DNA of 17,551 nucleotides from Paenibacillus sp. Its GTDB lineage: Bacteria > Bacillota > Bacilli > Paenibacillales > Paenibacillaceae. Under the pieces are notes generated by a model. It was not told where the DNA came from and searched no databases. It saw nothing but the letters and a program-made list of their open reading frames with translations. Shown piece by piece: positions 7,463 to 16,055 of this stretch; position 1 is the stretch's first letter; each line of letters opens with the position of its first letter. The stretch is from assembly GCA_029256665.1 (NCBI GenBank), contig JAQSXN010000008.1, positions 1 to 17,551 on the forward strand, in the 5' to 3' direction. The translations under genes were made by a program, and so were the position numbers.

Positions 7463-8071
7463 TCACCCTTTCTGATTTTGCGTCTGGCCTTCGAATAGGG
7501 GCATCGTGGCATGGTTGCCATTGCTGATTCCTTCGGATCGGAAGACGCGAATGACGGTCAGAATCAATATGCGTATATCGAGCCAGAAGGATCGGTTCTC
7601 GACGTACCATACATCGCGGTCGAACCGCTCCTCCCACGAGACGGCGTTGCGGCCGTTCACCTGGGCCCATCCCGTAATCCCCGGTCTGACTAAATGCCGC
7701 TTTGCCTGCTCTTCCGTGTAAAGCGGCAAATAATCCATAAGCAGCGGTCTTGGGCCTACCAGACTGAGTTCTCCCCTTACGACGTTGACCAATTGAGGCA
7801 GTTCATCCAAACTCAGCTTTCGCAGCAACAAGCCAAACGGCGTCAGGCGCAAGTGGTCGGACAGCGGCTTTCCTTCTCCATCCCGCGCGTCGGTCATCGT
7901 CCGAAATTTGAACAGCATGAACGGACGGCCTTGTAGTCCCGGGCGTTCCTGCTTAAACAGGATGGGAGAACCGAGCTTTGTCCGCACAAGAATCGCGACG
8001 ATTGCCATGGGTAACGAAGCGGCGATCAAGAGCAAGCTTGCAGCCCCGATATCGAACAAACGTTTTATCAT
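7463..8071 (-). CDS. epsL: Undecaprenyl-phosphate phosphoglycosyl transferase (bacterial sugar transferase), EpsL/PglC-like
   Basis: A 202-residue small-form phosphoglycosyl transferase that would start repeat-unit assembly by moving a sugar-1-phosphate from a UDP-sugar, probably diacetylbacillosamine, to undecaprenyl phosphate. It has one N-terminal hydrophobic segment (residues about 8-29), which in this family is a re-entrant membrane helix. The core motifs are KFRTMTDARD (55-64), LSLDELPQLVNVVRGELSLVGPRP (86-109) with the D89-E90 dyad matching the catalytic Asp-Glu of PglC, and PGITGWAQVNGRN. GAGGAG lies 9 bases before the ATG at 8071; an adjacent in-frame GTG at 8074 is also possible. 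It lacks the extra N-terminal helices of WbaP-type enzymes. The genes on both sides support the bacillosamine assignment. Confidence 0.95.
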   Translation of the reverse strand: MIKRLFDIGAASLLLIAASLPMAIVAILVRTKLGSPILFKQERPGLQGRPFMLFKFRTMTDARDGEGKPLSDHLRLTPFGLLLRKLSLDELPQLVNVVRGELSLVGPRPLLMDYLPLYTEEQAKRHLVRPGITGWAQVNGRNAVSWEERFDRDVWYVENRSFWLDIRILILTVIRVFRSEGISNGNHATMPLFEGQTQNQKG

Positions 8072-8117
8072 CACAGGCCTCTCCTCTATCTATCTCTTTC
8101 GAATTGCTGCTCTACGT

Positions 8118-8858
8118 TTATGCAAAAAGTTTTCTCATCCTCGCAATCGCTTTTGGACCGATAATGCGGCTGGCAATTCGTTTCACTCCGCTTTTCAGCC
8201 GCACATGAGCCGGAAGCCACGATTGCGCAAAGTGATGGATCGTATAGCTCTCATCCGTTACATAGCTTCCTCCGTTTATATAGTCGTAAGGGCTGAAATA
8301 TTCACGGGGATAGAAGACGACGCCATTTTCCAATACTTGATGCTTACCGTTCAACAATAGTCCATCCGATTTGCACAAACCGGAAATGACGGCCGTATTG
8401 GTTATCATGTCATAGGTTCCGTCCGGCAACAGAAACGTTCTCTTCTCGTAATCGTTTAATAGTTTCTTAATCCAAGGATGTCCCTTGACCGCGCCCATCG
8501 TTCCGGATTGCAAGAAACGTTCGTCCTCGAAACCGGAGAACGCCTCATGCGTCAGCAGCGCGTCTAGCGGTTTGACGACTTCAACGTCGGTATCCAAATA
8601 AATCCCGCCATGATTATAAAGGGCATACAGACGAACGTAATCACTGACGAATGCATACTTTTTCGCCTCGTAGGCTTCGCTCGCATACTTGGACAGCTTC
8701 AGGTTGAAGTTGCTTTCATTCCATTCCATAAACCGGTAGCCCTTACCTAGTTTTTTCTCCCAGCTGCGCATGCAAGCCAATATTTTTTTCGGTTTTTCTC
8801 CGCGACCGAACCAACAATAATGGATAATGCGCGGAATTCGCTCCTTCTGTTCCATCAT
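8118..8858 (-). CDS. GT32-type glycosyltransferase with DxD sugar-binding motif
   Basis: A 246-residue protein of the Gly_transf_sug / OCH1-like group. It begins with the hallmark IPRIIHYCWFGRG (residues 8-20), then shows YAFVSDYVRLYALYNHGG (68-85) and IYLDTDVEVVKPLD (86-99), where D89 and D91 form the DxD motif that binds the metal and nucleotide sugar. It lacks membrane helices and should act at the cytoplasmic face of the membrane. The start ATG at 8858 follows a very strong AAAGGAGGAGG site. It lies 21 bases downstream of the epsG-like gene and about 45 bases upstream of epsL. The sugar transferred is unknown. B. subtilis eps encodes no GT32 that I know of, so this may mark a different repeat structure. 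Confidence 0.92.
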   Translation of the reverse strand: MMEQKERIPRIIHYCWFGRGEKPKKILACMRSWEKKLGKGYRFMEWNESNFNLKLSKYASEAYEAKKYAFVSDYVRLYALYNHGGIYLDTDVEVVKPLDALLTHEAFSGFEDERFLQSGTMGAVKGHPWIKKLLNDYEKRTFLLPDGTYDMITNTAVISGLCKSDGLLLNGKHQVLENGVVFYPREYFSPYDYINGGSYVTDESYTIHHFAQSWLPAHVRLKSGVKRIASRIIGPKAIARMRKLFA

Positions 8859-8879
8859 GCTCCTCCTCCTTTCGGGAAT

Positions 8880-9953
8880 TTAGAACGGCCACTTGATGTA
8901 ATCGCTCGTGTAGCGAATATCCAGGATCATGACATTCTCATAGAAGAAGTACATGAAATAGAAGAGCGCAATTCCTATGTACACGACTCTCTCATCTTTT
9001 TTCCTGAACAGTTTCGTTAACCAGCTAATCAAGACCACTTGATATAAAGCAAAGTAGATCGTTAGCCTTGCGAATATCCAATTTTGGGTAGCGATGATCA
9101 TAAGCACGGACGCTATAATCGATAAGTTCACGAAGACGTCCCCTCCAGGGAAGATAGCTCTTAATTTCTCCCTGCCAAAAAAAGCTATGATGAGCGGAAT
9201 CAATTGAATAACGACGCGCAAAATGTTGGCTCCGCCTTCTTGGAAGGCTTCATATTGACCGTACTGCGTGTCGGCGATCGCGGAGAATAGCATCTCGGAG
9301 AAATAGTTATAGCCGAGCACGATTACCAATGCCATCGCTATTAAAAACATGGTGAGCTTGGTCCATGCTTTCTGCCTCACGACAAAATAGATAGGGACCA
9401 TGATCAACGCGCTTTGATGAAAAAGGGAAGCCGCCAGAACGACGCACATGTATGGCCTCCATTTTCCTTGCAGCAAATATTTGGTTCCAATAAATATGAT
9501 GGCCGCCGCAAGATATTGCCGGAGTCCATTCATCGACACGATAAACGCTCCCGAGGTTATATAAACGTACAAGGCGACCTCGAACAGTCTGGCATATCGA
9601 TACATCGCGATCACAATCAGAATATTCGTGACGAGGCCGGTTACGAATATCATGATCTGCGGATCGCTGGTCATGCGCTGAAGCAGTAATTGCAATATGC
9701 CAAATGCAATATCTTTCTCCTGAAACACCTGCTCCCAATCCAATGGATTGACTCGATATCCATGCATGTACAGGAAGGTGTCGCCGATGTTGTTCCGCAG
9801 TCCCGAAACCAATACAAGCGTAATTGCGGCTAACGCCGCGGCAAGCTTATTGGGTTGTATTGGATTGTGCCCATGAATGACGGGGACGGAAAAATATCTG
9901 GCGACGAATCCGAAAAACGTGACGGACACGAGACTAGCCCACAGAATAGTCAT
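8880..9953 (-). CDS. epsG: EpsG family membrane protein, putative EPS polymerase
   Basis: A 357-residue polytopic membrane protein with about ten hydrophobic segments. The conserved segment SGLRNNIGDTFLYMHGY (residues 50-66) is characteristic of the EpsG family, whose members are thought to act like Wzy and polymerise lipid-linked repeat units at the outer face of the membrane. Further family-like features are SMNGLRQYLAAAI and the LFHQSALIMVP loop with a histidine. The ATG at 9953 was chosen because AAGGGG lies 8 bases upstream; the longer open frame to 10022 is unsupported. It overlaps the end of the upstream GT2 gene by 20 bases, so translation is likely coupled. The polymerase role is inferred from family and context. 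Confidence 0.9.
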   Translation of the reverse strand: MTILWASLVSVTFFGFVARYFSVPVIHGHNPIQPNKLAAALAAITLVLVSGLRNNIGDTFLYMHGYRVNPLDWEQVFQEKDIAFGILQLLLQRMTSDPQIMIFVTGLVTNILIVIAMYRYARLFEVALYVYITSGAFIVSMNGLRQYLAAAIIFIGTKYLLQGKWRPYMCVVLAASLFHQSALIMVPIYFVVRQKAWTKLTMFLIAMALVIVLGYNYFSEMLFSAIADTQYGQYEAFQEGGANILRVVIQLIPLIIAFFGREKLRAIFPGGDVFVNLSIIASVLMIIATQNWIFARLTIYFALYQVVLISWLTKLFRKKDERVVYIGIALFYFMYFFYENVMILDIRYTSDYIKWPF

Positions 9954-10863
9954 TGGATCTTCCCCTTGACAATGCGAGTCGAGTCGATTTGGTTTTCCGA
10001 AGAATATACAGATGCAGAGCAATGCCAGGCACGATTGCTAGAAGCGTCAATCCTTTATGCGGAGTATCGGCTAACCAATGCCTATTGCCCGAAAACAGGC
10101 TGCTTGATATATAATGGATAGCTTGACGGTATTTGAATCGCAAATTGCCGAACGGCAGCTCCATAAGCGCCTTTCTGTAGAAGGAAAACCCTTGCGGATT
10201 ACGAACATACTGCATGAACATGTTCCTGGAGGAACCGTCTTCTCTATAATCCACATGACATAAAACTTCGTTTAGCAGCAACAGGCTGTACTCTTGATCC
10301 AGCTTGTAATATTTGTAAGCCAAGCCCACATAACGTTCATCTTCAAATACAGGATACGGATGCCTTCGCGTCAGACTTGATCGATACACAAGCTTTTTGT
10401 CTCCCGTTACTCCATGACGCTGGTACAAATCGAATAACGTGGAGCGCTCCAGCCCCGCGGGAAAGGGGGTCCCGATAATCCGCCCTTCCGTTGTCGCGTC
10501 CAGCCCTGCAAACCCGCTAACTTCATCGCTTTTATTGCGGCTCCAGAAGCCCACGATTTTTTCGACGGCATCATTAGGCATGTAGTCGTCGGAATCGATA
10601 CAAACGTTAAGCTCCGTAACGATATGTTCATAGGCCGTGTTATGCGCTCCGTGCATGCCTTGATTGTTCTGGCGAATATACCGAATATCGATAACTTCCT
10701 CTTTCTTCCATTTGGATACGAGCGCATCCGTACCATCCTTTGATCCATCGTCGATAATGAGCCATTCGAAATCACGGCTTGTTTGACGCTTCAAGCTTTC
10801 GTAAAGCGCCTCGAGGCAATAGGCCCTGTTATACGTCGGCGTAAATACGGTTAACGTTCTCAT
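9934..10863 (-). CDS. Glycosyltransferase family 2 (GT-A fold)
   Basis: A 309-residue GT2 enzyme starting LTVFTPTYNRAYCLEALYES (residues 4-23), with IIDDGSKDGT (36-45), NQGMHGAHN (67-75) and the DSDD metal-binding motif (90-93). The C-terminal 60 residues include a hydrophobic stretch (LTLLAIVPGIALHLYIL) that may form a membrane-associated helix. The ATG at 10863 follows GAGGTG. The gene overlaps the upstream EpsF-like gene by 35 bases and the downstream epsG-like gene by 20 bases, the tightest packing in the locus. Its place between epsF- and epsG-like genes differs from the B. subtilis order, where epsE precedes epsF. I do not assign it to EpsE, which also acts as a flagellar clutch. Donor and acceptor are unknown. 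Confidence 0.92.
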   Translation of the reverse strand: MRTLTVFTPTYNRAYCLEALYESLKRQTSRDFEWLIIDDGSKDGTDALVSKWKKEEVIDIRYIRQNNQGMHGAHNTAYEHIVTELNVCIDSDDYMPNDAVEKIVGFWSRNKSDEVSGFAGLDATTEGRIIGTPFPAGLERSTLFDLYQRHGVTGDKKLVYRSSLTRRHPYPVFEDERYVGLAYKYYKLDQEYSLLLLNEVLCHVDYREDGSSRNMFMQYVRNPQGFSFYRKALMELPFGNLRFKYRQAIHYISSSLFSGNRHWLADTPHKGLTLLAIVPGIALHLYILRKTKSTRLALSRGRSNDYSVG

Positions 10864-11971
10864 GTCTCACCTCGCGATATTGTTCGTAGTAGCGCTGCAG
10901 CCATTTTGCCGTCGCTCGTATATCATAACCGCGGCGAATAAGCGAATCGTCGGCAATCGTCCGTGTAGAGCGCTTGGCATGCGTTATCGCGTCTACGTAT
11001 TGATTAACGGAGCGATTAGACAGAAATGTCATCAGCCCAAGACCCAGATCCGCTTCGGACGTAATGGTATTCGAAACGTAGCAATGCAATCCCGATGCCT
11101 GAGCCTCGATTAATGTAACGGGAAGCCCCTCGTGATGGGACGGAAAAACAAAAGCATCGAAACCTTGCACGACTTGATGTACATCCGCTCTTATGCCAAG
11201 AAAGAGTACATTGTGCTCAAGTCCCAAGTCTTTGGCCTTTTGAACCATTTGCCCTTTGAGAGGTCCTTCTCCGACAAGAATTAGAAGGCTGTTTGCTACG
11301 GCATCATGGACGCCTTTGAATATATCGAGAAGTAATTCATGATTTTTCTGATGATTAAATCTTCCGATATGTCCAATGACGTACGTCCCGTCATCCGCCG
11401 GCCATTCCGCTCGAATAACTTCCCTGGAAGACGCCGAATAATAGAAAAGGGCCGGATCAATGCCGTTATTCAAAATAGAGACCGTTTGTCTTTGCCCTGG
11501 AAATAACCAGTCGGCCGCGTCCGTCGAACACGCGAATCGGTGCGTCGCCGCTCTTGGGATATGAGAACCCGCATATCGCTTGAACAATCGAGCCGCCCTT
11601 CCGCCTTCGCTTCTCGTATTGTGACTATGGGCGATGCGTACGGGGATATTCTCTTTTTTGGCGGCACGCAAGACCAATCCGCTCATCATGTCCATATGGG
11701 AGTGAACGATGGTGTATTCGGCATGGGTCCGAAAAAACCGATTTAACTCACGAACGTAACTCCGATATCCCTGTTGATCGATATAGGGGATCCGATGAAT
11801 ACGTCCGCCTAACGAGAGGATCTCTTCGTCGAAAAGGCCCTCCTTGGAAGTAAGAAAGTCAAACTGTATCTTGCTCCTGTCCATGTGCCGGTACAGATTC
11901 ATCAGCAATGTCTCTGCCCCGCCGCGGTTCATATTGACAACCGCGTGCAAAATCCTTAACGGACGTTCCAT
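10829..11971 (-). CDS. epsF: Glycosyltransferase family 4, EpsF-like
   Basis: A 380-residue GT-B retaining glycosyltransferase. Its N-terminus, RILHAVVNMNRGGAETLLMN (residues 6-25), continues into QFDFLTSKEG and DEEILSLGGRI, the pattern I recall from B. subtilis EpsF. The C-domain shows IGHIGRFNHQKNHELLLDIF (199-218), LVGEGPLKGQM (232-242) and the EX7E motif EGLPVTLIE (E281 to E289). The ATG at 11971 has CGGAGAG just upstream. The gene overlaps the end of the epsD-like gene by 16 bases. It is expected to add a sugar to the undecaprenyl-linked repeat in the cytoplasm. The donor sugar is not deducible from sequence. Confidence 0.93.
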   Translation of the reverse strand: MERPLRILHAVVNMNRGGAETLLMNLYRHMDRSKIQFDFLTSKEGLFDEEILSLGGRIHRIPYIDQQGYRSYVRELNRFFRTHAEYTIVHSHMDMMSGLVLRAAKKENIPVRIAHSHNTRSEGGRAARLFKRYAGSHIPRAATHRFACSTDAADWLFPGQRQTVSILNNGIDPALFYYSASSREVIRAEWPADDGTYVIGHIGRFNHQKNHELLLDIFKGVHDAVANSLLILVGEGPLKGQMVQKAKDLGLEHNVLFLGIRADVHQVVQGFDAFVFPSHHEGLPVTLIEAQASGLHCYVSNTITSEADLGLGLMTFLSNRSVNQYVDAITHAKRSTRTIADDSLIRRGYDIRATAKWLQRYYEQYREVRHENVNRIYADV

Positions 11972-13125
11972 CGCACTCTCTCCGTTTCTTCAACGCGATC
12001 CATCATAAAGGTCAAATACATCTCCCCCAGCTCCCCCATCACTTGCTCGAGCGAATAGCGGCGCGCCCGTTCCGCGCTCCGCTCGCCCATCCGCCGTCTG
12101 GAGTCGCGGAAATAATGGAGCAGCTGGAGCCGGCTGGCGAACGACGCGACGTCGTGGGGCTCGATGATGAACCCCGTGCGCCCTTCGTCGACGAGCTCGC
12201 TGTGGCCGCGATTGCGCGTTGCGACAACGGGCAAGCCGCAAGCCATCGCTTCCATGACGTTAAGCGGCAAGCCCTCCCTTAAGCTGGACGCGACGGCCGC
12301 ATCGCACATCGGATACAGCTCGTCGAGATCGTCCCGGTATCCGAGGAACTCGATGAGATGCGCGACGCCGAGCTGGATGGCAAGCGCCCGGCATTCGTGC
12401 AGCAGCGGCCCCTCTCCCGCCAGCAATAATCTGGCGCCCGGCACTCTCGTCTTCAGCTTGGCTAGCGCGTAGATTAGCAGCCGATGGTTTTTGTTCGCGT
12501 TAAACTCCGCCGCGTAGATCAGTAGGAAGTGGTCGGGCCCGTAGTTGTACCGTTCCCGCCTAGTCCGCTTCTCTTCGTCGCTAATGGGAGCGTACGTAAC
12601 GGTATCCACGCCGACGCCATGCACGTGGGCGATGATGCCGGAGCGAAACCCTGCTTTCCTGGCGCGCCCGTAATCCTCTTCGTTAATCGTCACCAGGCAG
12701 TCCGCATGGGCGGATAACCAGCGCTCGACGGGATAATACAGCAACCAATTCGGCAGCGGAGCCCCTTTGTAGAAGTGGAAGCCGTGTGCCGTATAGATGA
12801 CCTTCGTCCCCTTCGCTCTGGCCTGCCTTGCCGCGAGCCGAGCCAGGACGCCGCCCATTGGCGTGTGGCAATGGATGATGTCGTAGTCCGTCTCGTCGAT
12901 CATTTGCTTGAGCATCCGGTAAGCTTTTATATTCGATCTGCTTAAAGGAGAGCGCGCGATCGGCAAGTCGAACTTGCGATCCGTATGCGGCAGCGCGAGC
13001 CCGCCGCGCGCGGCGACGTGCACTTCCCATCCGAGCTGCTGGAACCATTCCATGACGGGCAGATGGAACGCCCTAAAGTGATAATCCACCGTCGCGCAGA
13101 ACAATATTTTCGGCCGTATTCCCAT
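11956..13125 (-). CDS. epsD: Glycosyltransferase family 4, EpsD-like
   Basis: A 389-residue GT4 enzyme. ILFCATVDYHFRAFHLP (residues 7-23), GWEVHVAA (32-39), HCHTPMGGVLARLAARQAR (85-103) and VIYTAHGFHFYKGAP (109-123) form the signature of the EpsD-like subgroup of Bacillales EPS clusters. The C-domain carries the EX7E motif EGLPLNVME (E284 to E292) and TRNRGHSELV. The ATG at 13125 lies 17 bases after the galU stop. It has no good ribosome site, only an AAGGCG about 12 bases upstream, which suggests coupling to galU translation. The frame stays open far upstream to 13608, but that stretch is an arginine-rich shadow of galU. It is probably the second or third transferase in repeat assembly. Confidence 0.93.
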   Translation of the reverse strand: MGIRPKILFCATVDYHFRAFHLPVMEWFQQLGWEVHVAARGGLALPHTDRKFDLPIARSPLSRSNIKAYRMLKQMIDETDYDIIHCHTPMGGVLARLAARQARAKGTKVIYTAHGFHFYKGAPLPNWLLYYPVERWLSAHADCLVTINEEDYGRARKAGFRSGIIAHVHGVGVDTVTYAPISDEEKRTRRERYNYGPDHFLLIYAAEFNANKNHRLLIYALAKLKTRVPGARLLLAGEGPLLHECRALAIQLGVAHLIEFLGYRDDLDELYPMCDAAVASSLREGLPLNVMEAMACGLPVVATRNRGHSELVDEGRTGFIIEPHDVASFASRLQLLHYFRDSRRRMGERSAERARRYSLEQVMGELGEMYLTFMMDRVEETERVRWNVR

Positions 13126-13142
13126 CGCGTCTACGTCGCGCC

Positions 13143-14024
13143 TTATCGGGGCGCGGTCTCCTTCTCCAGCATGCGGGTCAAGTAGTCCAGCAATTCGAAG
13201 CGCAATTCCTCGCGTTGCAGCGCGAACTCGATCGTCGTCTGGATAAAGCCCATCTTCTCGCCGACGTCGTACCGCTTGCCGTCGAATTCGTAGGCGAATA
13301 CGGCCCGGGAACGGTTTAACTCGGCGATCGCATCCGTCAACTGGATCTCGCCGCCCGATCCCGGAGGCTGATCGCCCAAGATATCGAAGATTTCCGGGGT
13401 AAGAATGTAGCGGCCCATGATCGCCATATTGGAAGGCGCCGCTTCGCGTTTGGGCTTCTCGACGAGATGATTGATTCGGTGGAACGACGGCTCCATCATC
13501 ATGCCGTCCACGATGCCGTATCTGGAAACGGACTCCTCGGCCACGCGCTGCACGCCGATTATGGACGAGCCGTACTGCTCGTATTTCTCGATCATCTGAC
13601 GAAGGCAAGGCTTAGGAGCGGAGATGATATCGTCGCCGAGCAGCACCGCGAACGGTTCGTCGCCGATGAACTTGCGGGCGCACCATATCGCATGGCCGAG
13701 CCCGCGCGGCTCCTTTTGGCGAATATAATGAATGTCGACCATGTCCGAGGACTTCCGCACCTCCTGGAGCAGATCGAACTTGCTCTTGGCGGTTAGAATA
13801 TGCTCCAGCTCCATGGAGTTGTCAAAGTGGTCTTCGATGGCTCGTTTCCCTTTGCCCGTTACGATAATGATGTCCTCGATGCCGGACTCGATCGCTTCTT
13901 CTACAATATATTGAATCGTGGGCTTATCGACGATCGGCAGCATTTCCTTGGGCATCGCCTTGGTCGCCGGCAGAAACCGCGTGCCCAGGCCCGCTGCCGG
14001 AATAATCGCTTTTCTCACTTTCAT
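13143..14024 (-). CDS. galU: UTP-glucose-1-phosphate uridylyltransferase
   Basis: A 293-residue cytoplasmic enzyme (GalU/GtaB family) making UDP-glucose from UTP and glucose-1-phosphate. Visible: the nucleotide-binding loop [21 protein letters not shown] (residues 10-30), [46 protein letters not shown] and the metal/nucleotide acid region LLGDDI. Its length is normal for the family. The ATG at 14024 follows AAAGGAG by about 10 bases, and the gene starts 22 bases after the dehydratase ends. B. subtilis keeps gtaB outside eps, so a copy here suggests the locus secures its own supply of UDP-glucose for the polymer. It may be a second copy in the genome, which cannot be judged from this window. 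Confidence 0.97.
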   Translation of the reverse strand: MKVRKAIIPAAGLGTRFLPATKAMPKEMLPIVDKPTIQYIVEEAIESGIEDIIIVTGKGKRAIEDHFDNSMELEHILTAKSKFDLLQEVRKSSDMVDIHYIRQKEPRGLGHAIWCARKFIGDEPFAVLLGDDIISAPKPCLRQMIEKYEQYGSSIIGVQRVAEESVSRYGIVDGMMMEPSFHRINHLVEKPKREAAPSNMAIMGRYILTPEIFDILGDQPPGSGGEIQLTDAIAELNRSRAVFAYEFDGKRYDVGEKMGFIQTTIEFALQREELRFELLDYLTRMLEKETAPR

Positions 14025-14046
14025 CTCTACACCGCTCCTTTTCTCT

Positions 14047-15882
14047 TTAGCCCGTAATCGTCGCCAGCTTCGACTTCGAATCCCTGACGAAATGATTAGC
14101 CAGATCCAGCAGTCTCACTTTAAGTTCAGCGCCGTTCATGCCCGGGAAATCGGCAATCATCGATTCGATCTCCTCGTAGAGCACATCCGACGCTTTGCCG
14201 GTATAAATTTTGGGATAGACCTGCTGCTCCGTCATCTCGCCCTCTCCCAGCATCTCCTCGAACAGCTTCTCTCCCGGACGAATGCCGGTGTACACAATGC
14301 CGATGTCGTCGACGGAGAACCCCGACATCCGTATGACGTTCTGGGCGAGATCGGTAATCCGCACCGGCTCCCCCATATCCAGCACGAAGATTTCTCCGCC
14401 TCTGGCCAGCGCCCCCGCTTGAATGACCAATCTCGACGCTTCCGGGATCGTCATGAAATAACGGACCATATCCGGATGAGTCACCGTGACGGGCCCTCCG
14501 TTCGCGATCTGCTTCTGGAAGAGCGGGATCACGCTGCCCCTGCTGCCGAGCACGTTGCCGAACCGAACCGCGACGAAGTTGGTCGTGCTGACGCTGTCCA
14601 TATGCTGGATGATCATCTCCGCCAGCCGTTTGGTCGCGCCCATCACGCTGGTCGGATTAACCGCTTTGTCCGTGGAGATCATGACAAAGGTTTCGACGCG
14701 CGCCTTGCTGGCTGCTCTGGCCGCGTTCAGCGTGCCCATCACGTTGTTCTTGAACGCTTCCTCCGGATTCCGCTCCATCAGCGGCACATGTTTGTGCGCG
14801 GCGGCGTGGTAGACGACATGCGGCCGGTGGGCGAGCATGACGGCCAACATTTTATCCGCGTCCTGCAAGTCCGCGATTTCCGTATAAAACTTGATGTTCG
14901 TTTCCTTGAACATCTCCTTGAGCTCCATCTCGATCGCGTAGATGCTATTCTCGCCATGACCGAGCAGCACGAGCTTCTCCGGGAGAAACCTCGATATTTG
15001 CCTGCATACCTCCGAGCCGATCGAACCGCCCGCACCCGTCACTAACACGACCTTGCGCGAAACGTAGCCGGAGATGCTCTCGATATCCAGCTCCACGGGC
15101 TCGCGGCCAAGCAGATCCTCGACTTGAACGTCCCGGAACTGCGTCACCGAAATTCGACCTGTCGCCAAATCCTCCAGCATCGGAATCGTTTGCGTTTTGG
15201 CCGATGTTTTCGCGCATTCCGTATAGATGTTGTAGAGTTGTTTCTTGCTGAGCGACGGAATGGCAATAACGATGTTATCGATCTCGAGCTCCTTCGCTTT
15301 TCGGGCGATTTCTCGAACGGCTCCGCATACGGGAATGCCCATAATATCGAGGTTTTGTTTGTTCGCGTCGTCATCGACGAAAGCGACTGGATTCAGCTCC
15401 GTATCGGAATTCCCCAGCAGCTGGCGCACGAGCATCGTACCCGCCGAACCCGCCCCGACGATCAGCGTTCGTTTCCGCTTCCCGCTTTGTTTGCCAAAGC
15501 CGCTTCTGACGATGCGCCAAACTAGCCGCGATCCGCCGACAAGCAGAAGATGAATGAGCCCCGTCGCAACCAGCAATCGCCATTGCACGGCTCCATGCAC
15601 CGCCGCTTGCGCGACAATGGCGAGCGTGCCCGCCAGCATAACCGCCTTCATCATAATGAGCAGCTCGCCGATGCTCGCGTATTCCCATGCCTTCTTGTAG
15701 AGCTTGTAGGCAAAAAAGAAGATATGATGTCCCGCTACCAGCGACGCGAATACAAAATAGATAGACGTCATCCCCGCATCCTCCGTCGCAGGCCCAAGCA
15801 ATAATCGGCCCAACCAGACGGCGGCAGCCACAATGGCCGAATCCAGAAGCACGAGAAGCGACAGCCTTCGTCGATACGTCAT
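14047..15882 (-). CDS. epsC: Membrane-bound UDP-GlcNAc 4,6-dehydratase, EpsC/CapD/PglF-like
   Basis: A 611-residue nucleotide-sugar dehydratase catalysing the first step toward diacetylbacillosamine: UDP-GlcNAc to UDP-4-keto-6-deoxy-GlcNAc. Four N-terminal membrane helices (about 8-29, 40-60, 73-95, 102-124) are followed by a first Rossmann-like domain (IVGAGSAG, 141-148) and a second SDR domain with [11 protein letters not shown] (281-291). In the active site, [18 protein letters not shown] (401-418), the usual SDR tyrosine is replaced by methionine (M414, K418), as normal for this subfamily. The ATG at 15882 is preferred to a GTG at 15894 because AAAGGTGAGG ends 6 bases before the ATG. It heads unit 2, lies after a terminator and carries a SinR-type operator about 40 bases upstream. 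Confidence 0.95.
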   Translation of the reverse strand: MTYRRRLSLLVLLDSAIVAAAVWLGRLLLGPATEDAGMTSIYFVFASLVAGHHIFFFAYKLYKKAWEYASIGELLIMMKAVMLAGTLAIVAQAAVHGAVQWRLLVATGLIHLLLVGGSRLVWRIVRSGFGKQSGKRKRTLIVGAGSAGTMLVRQLLGNSDTELNPVAFVDDDANKQNLDIMGIPVCGAVREIARKAKELEIDNIVIAIPSLSKKQLYNIYTECAKTSAKTQTIPMLEDLATGRISVTQFRDVQVEDLLGREPVELDIESISGYVSRKVVLVTGAGGSIGSEVCRQISRFLPEKLVLLGHGENSIYAIEMELKEMFKETNIKFYTEIADLQDADKMLAVMLAHRPHVVYHAAAHKHVPLMERNPEEAFKNNVMGTLNAARAASKARVETFVMISTDKAVNPTSVMGATKRLAEMIIQHMDSVSTTNFVAVRFGNVLGSRGSVIPLFQKQIANGGPVTVTHPDMVRYFMTIPEASRLVIQAGALARGGEIFVLDMGEPVRITDLAQNVIRMSGFSVDDIGIVYTGIRPGEKLFEEMLGEGEMTEQQVYPKIYTGKASDVLYEEIESMIADFPGMNGAELKVRLLDLANHFVRDSKSKLATITG

Positions 15883-15907
15883 TCTAATCCTCACCTTTCA
15901 ACTTGCT

Positions 15908-15937
15908 GTTCTTTGTGTTGTTCTTTATTAAGAACAA
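15908..15937 (-). promoter_or_regulatory. SinR-type operator upstream of the EpsC-like dehydratase gene
   Basis: The palindrome at 15918-15937 has perfect 8-base arms TTGTTCTT and AAGAACAA around a 4-base centre, and contains GTTC-N8-GAAC at 15920-15935. A further half-site GTTCTTT lies at 15908-15914, so three half-sites are spaced at 12-base intervals (15908, 15920, 15932). Two of them match the B. subtilis SinR consensus GTTCTYT exactly. Binding by a SinR-like regulator is inference; the palindrome itself is directly visible. Confidence 0.7.
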
Positions 15938-15942
15938 GTAAA
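15914..15942 (-). promoter_or_regulatory. Weak candidate promoter around the dehydratase-gene operator
   Basis: TTTACT (15942-15937) is 17 bases from AACACA (15919-15914), with the operator filling the spacer, the same geometry as the clear promoter at 17477-17505. TTTACT matches the -35 consensus at 4 of 6 positions, but AACACA is a poor -10. A promoter should exist here because a terminator lies just upstream, but its exact position is uncertain. Confidence 0.3.
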
Positions 15943-16016
15943 CCGCACATAAAGACCGAATCGACAAGCGCCGCTTCGGCCTTCGTCTTCATGTTAATAC
16001 CAATCATTTGTGCCGC

Positions 16017-16055
16017 AAAAAAAGAGCGTTATCCGACCGGAATCATCTAACACTC
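16017..16055 (-). terminator. Intrinsic terminator or attenuator at the end of the kinase gene
   Basis: On the minus-strand RNA, GAGUGUUA (16055-16048) can pair with UAACGCUC (16031-16024) over 8 base pairs including one G-U, followed directly by seven U residues (16023-16017). The 16-base loop can form a small inner hairpin (UCC-GGUC-GGA). The left arm lies within the last codons of the kinase gene and its stop codon is in the loop. This would separate unit 1 from unit 2 unless an antitermination mechanism acts. Confidence 0.7.

Noticed and set aside
13126..13608. A long N-terminal extension of the EpsD-like protein, giving 550 residues.
   Set aside because: The extension overlaps galU in another frame, is Arg-rich, and the EpsD-type N-terminus begins at the ATG at 13125.
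14896..14911. A fourth GTTC-N8-GAAC palindrome, with arms GATGTTC/GAACATC.
   Set aside because: It lies inside the EpsC-like coding sequence, its centre is not A/T-rich, and no promoter is near. I treat it as a chance occurrence, though a footprint could test it.
13918..15045. A 375-codon open frame on the plus strand, antisense to the dehydratase and galU genes.
   Set aside because: The translation is rich in Arg and His without domain features, and both genes beneath it are clear enzymes. It is a compositional shadow.
15883..16042. Calling an EAR (eps-associated) RNA in the kinase-dehydratase gap.
   Set aside because: Only the genomic position matches. I could not recognise the conserved EAR stems by eye, so it is kept as a search suggestion rather than a feature.
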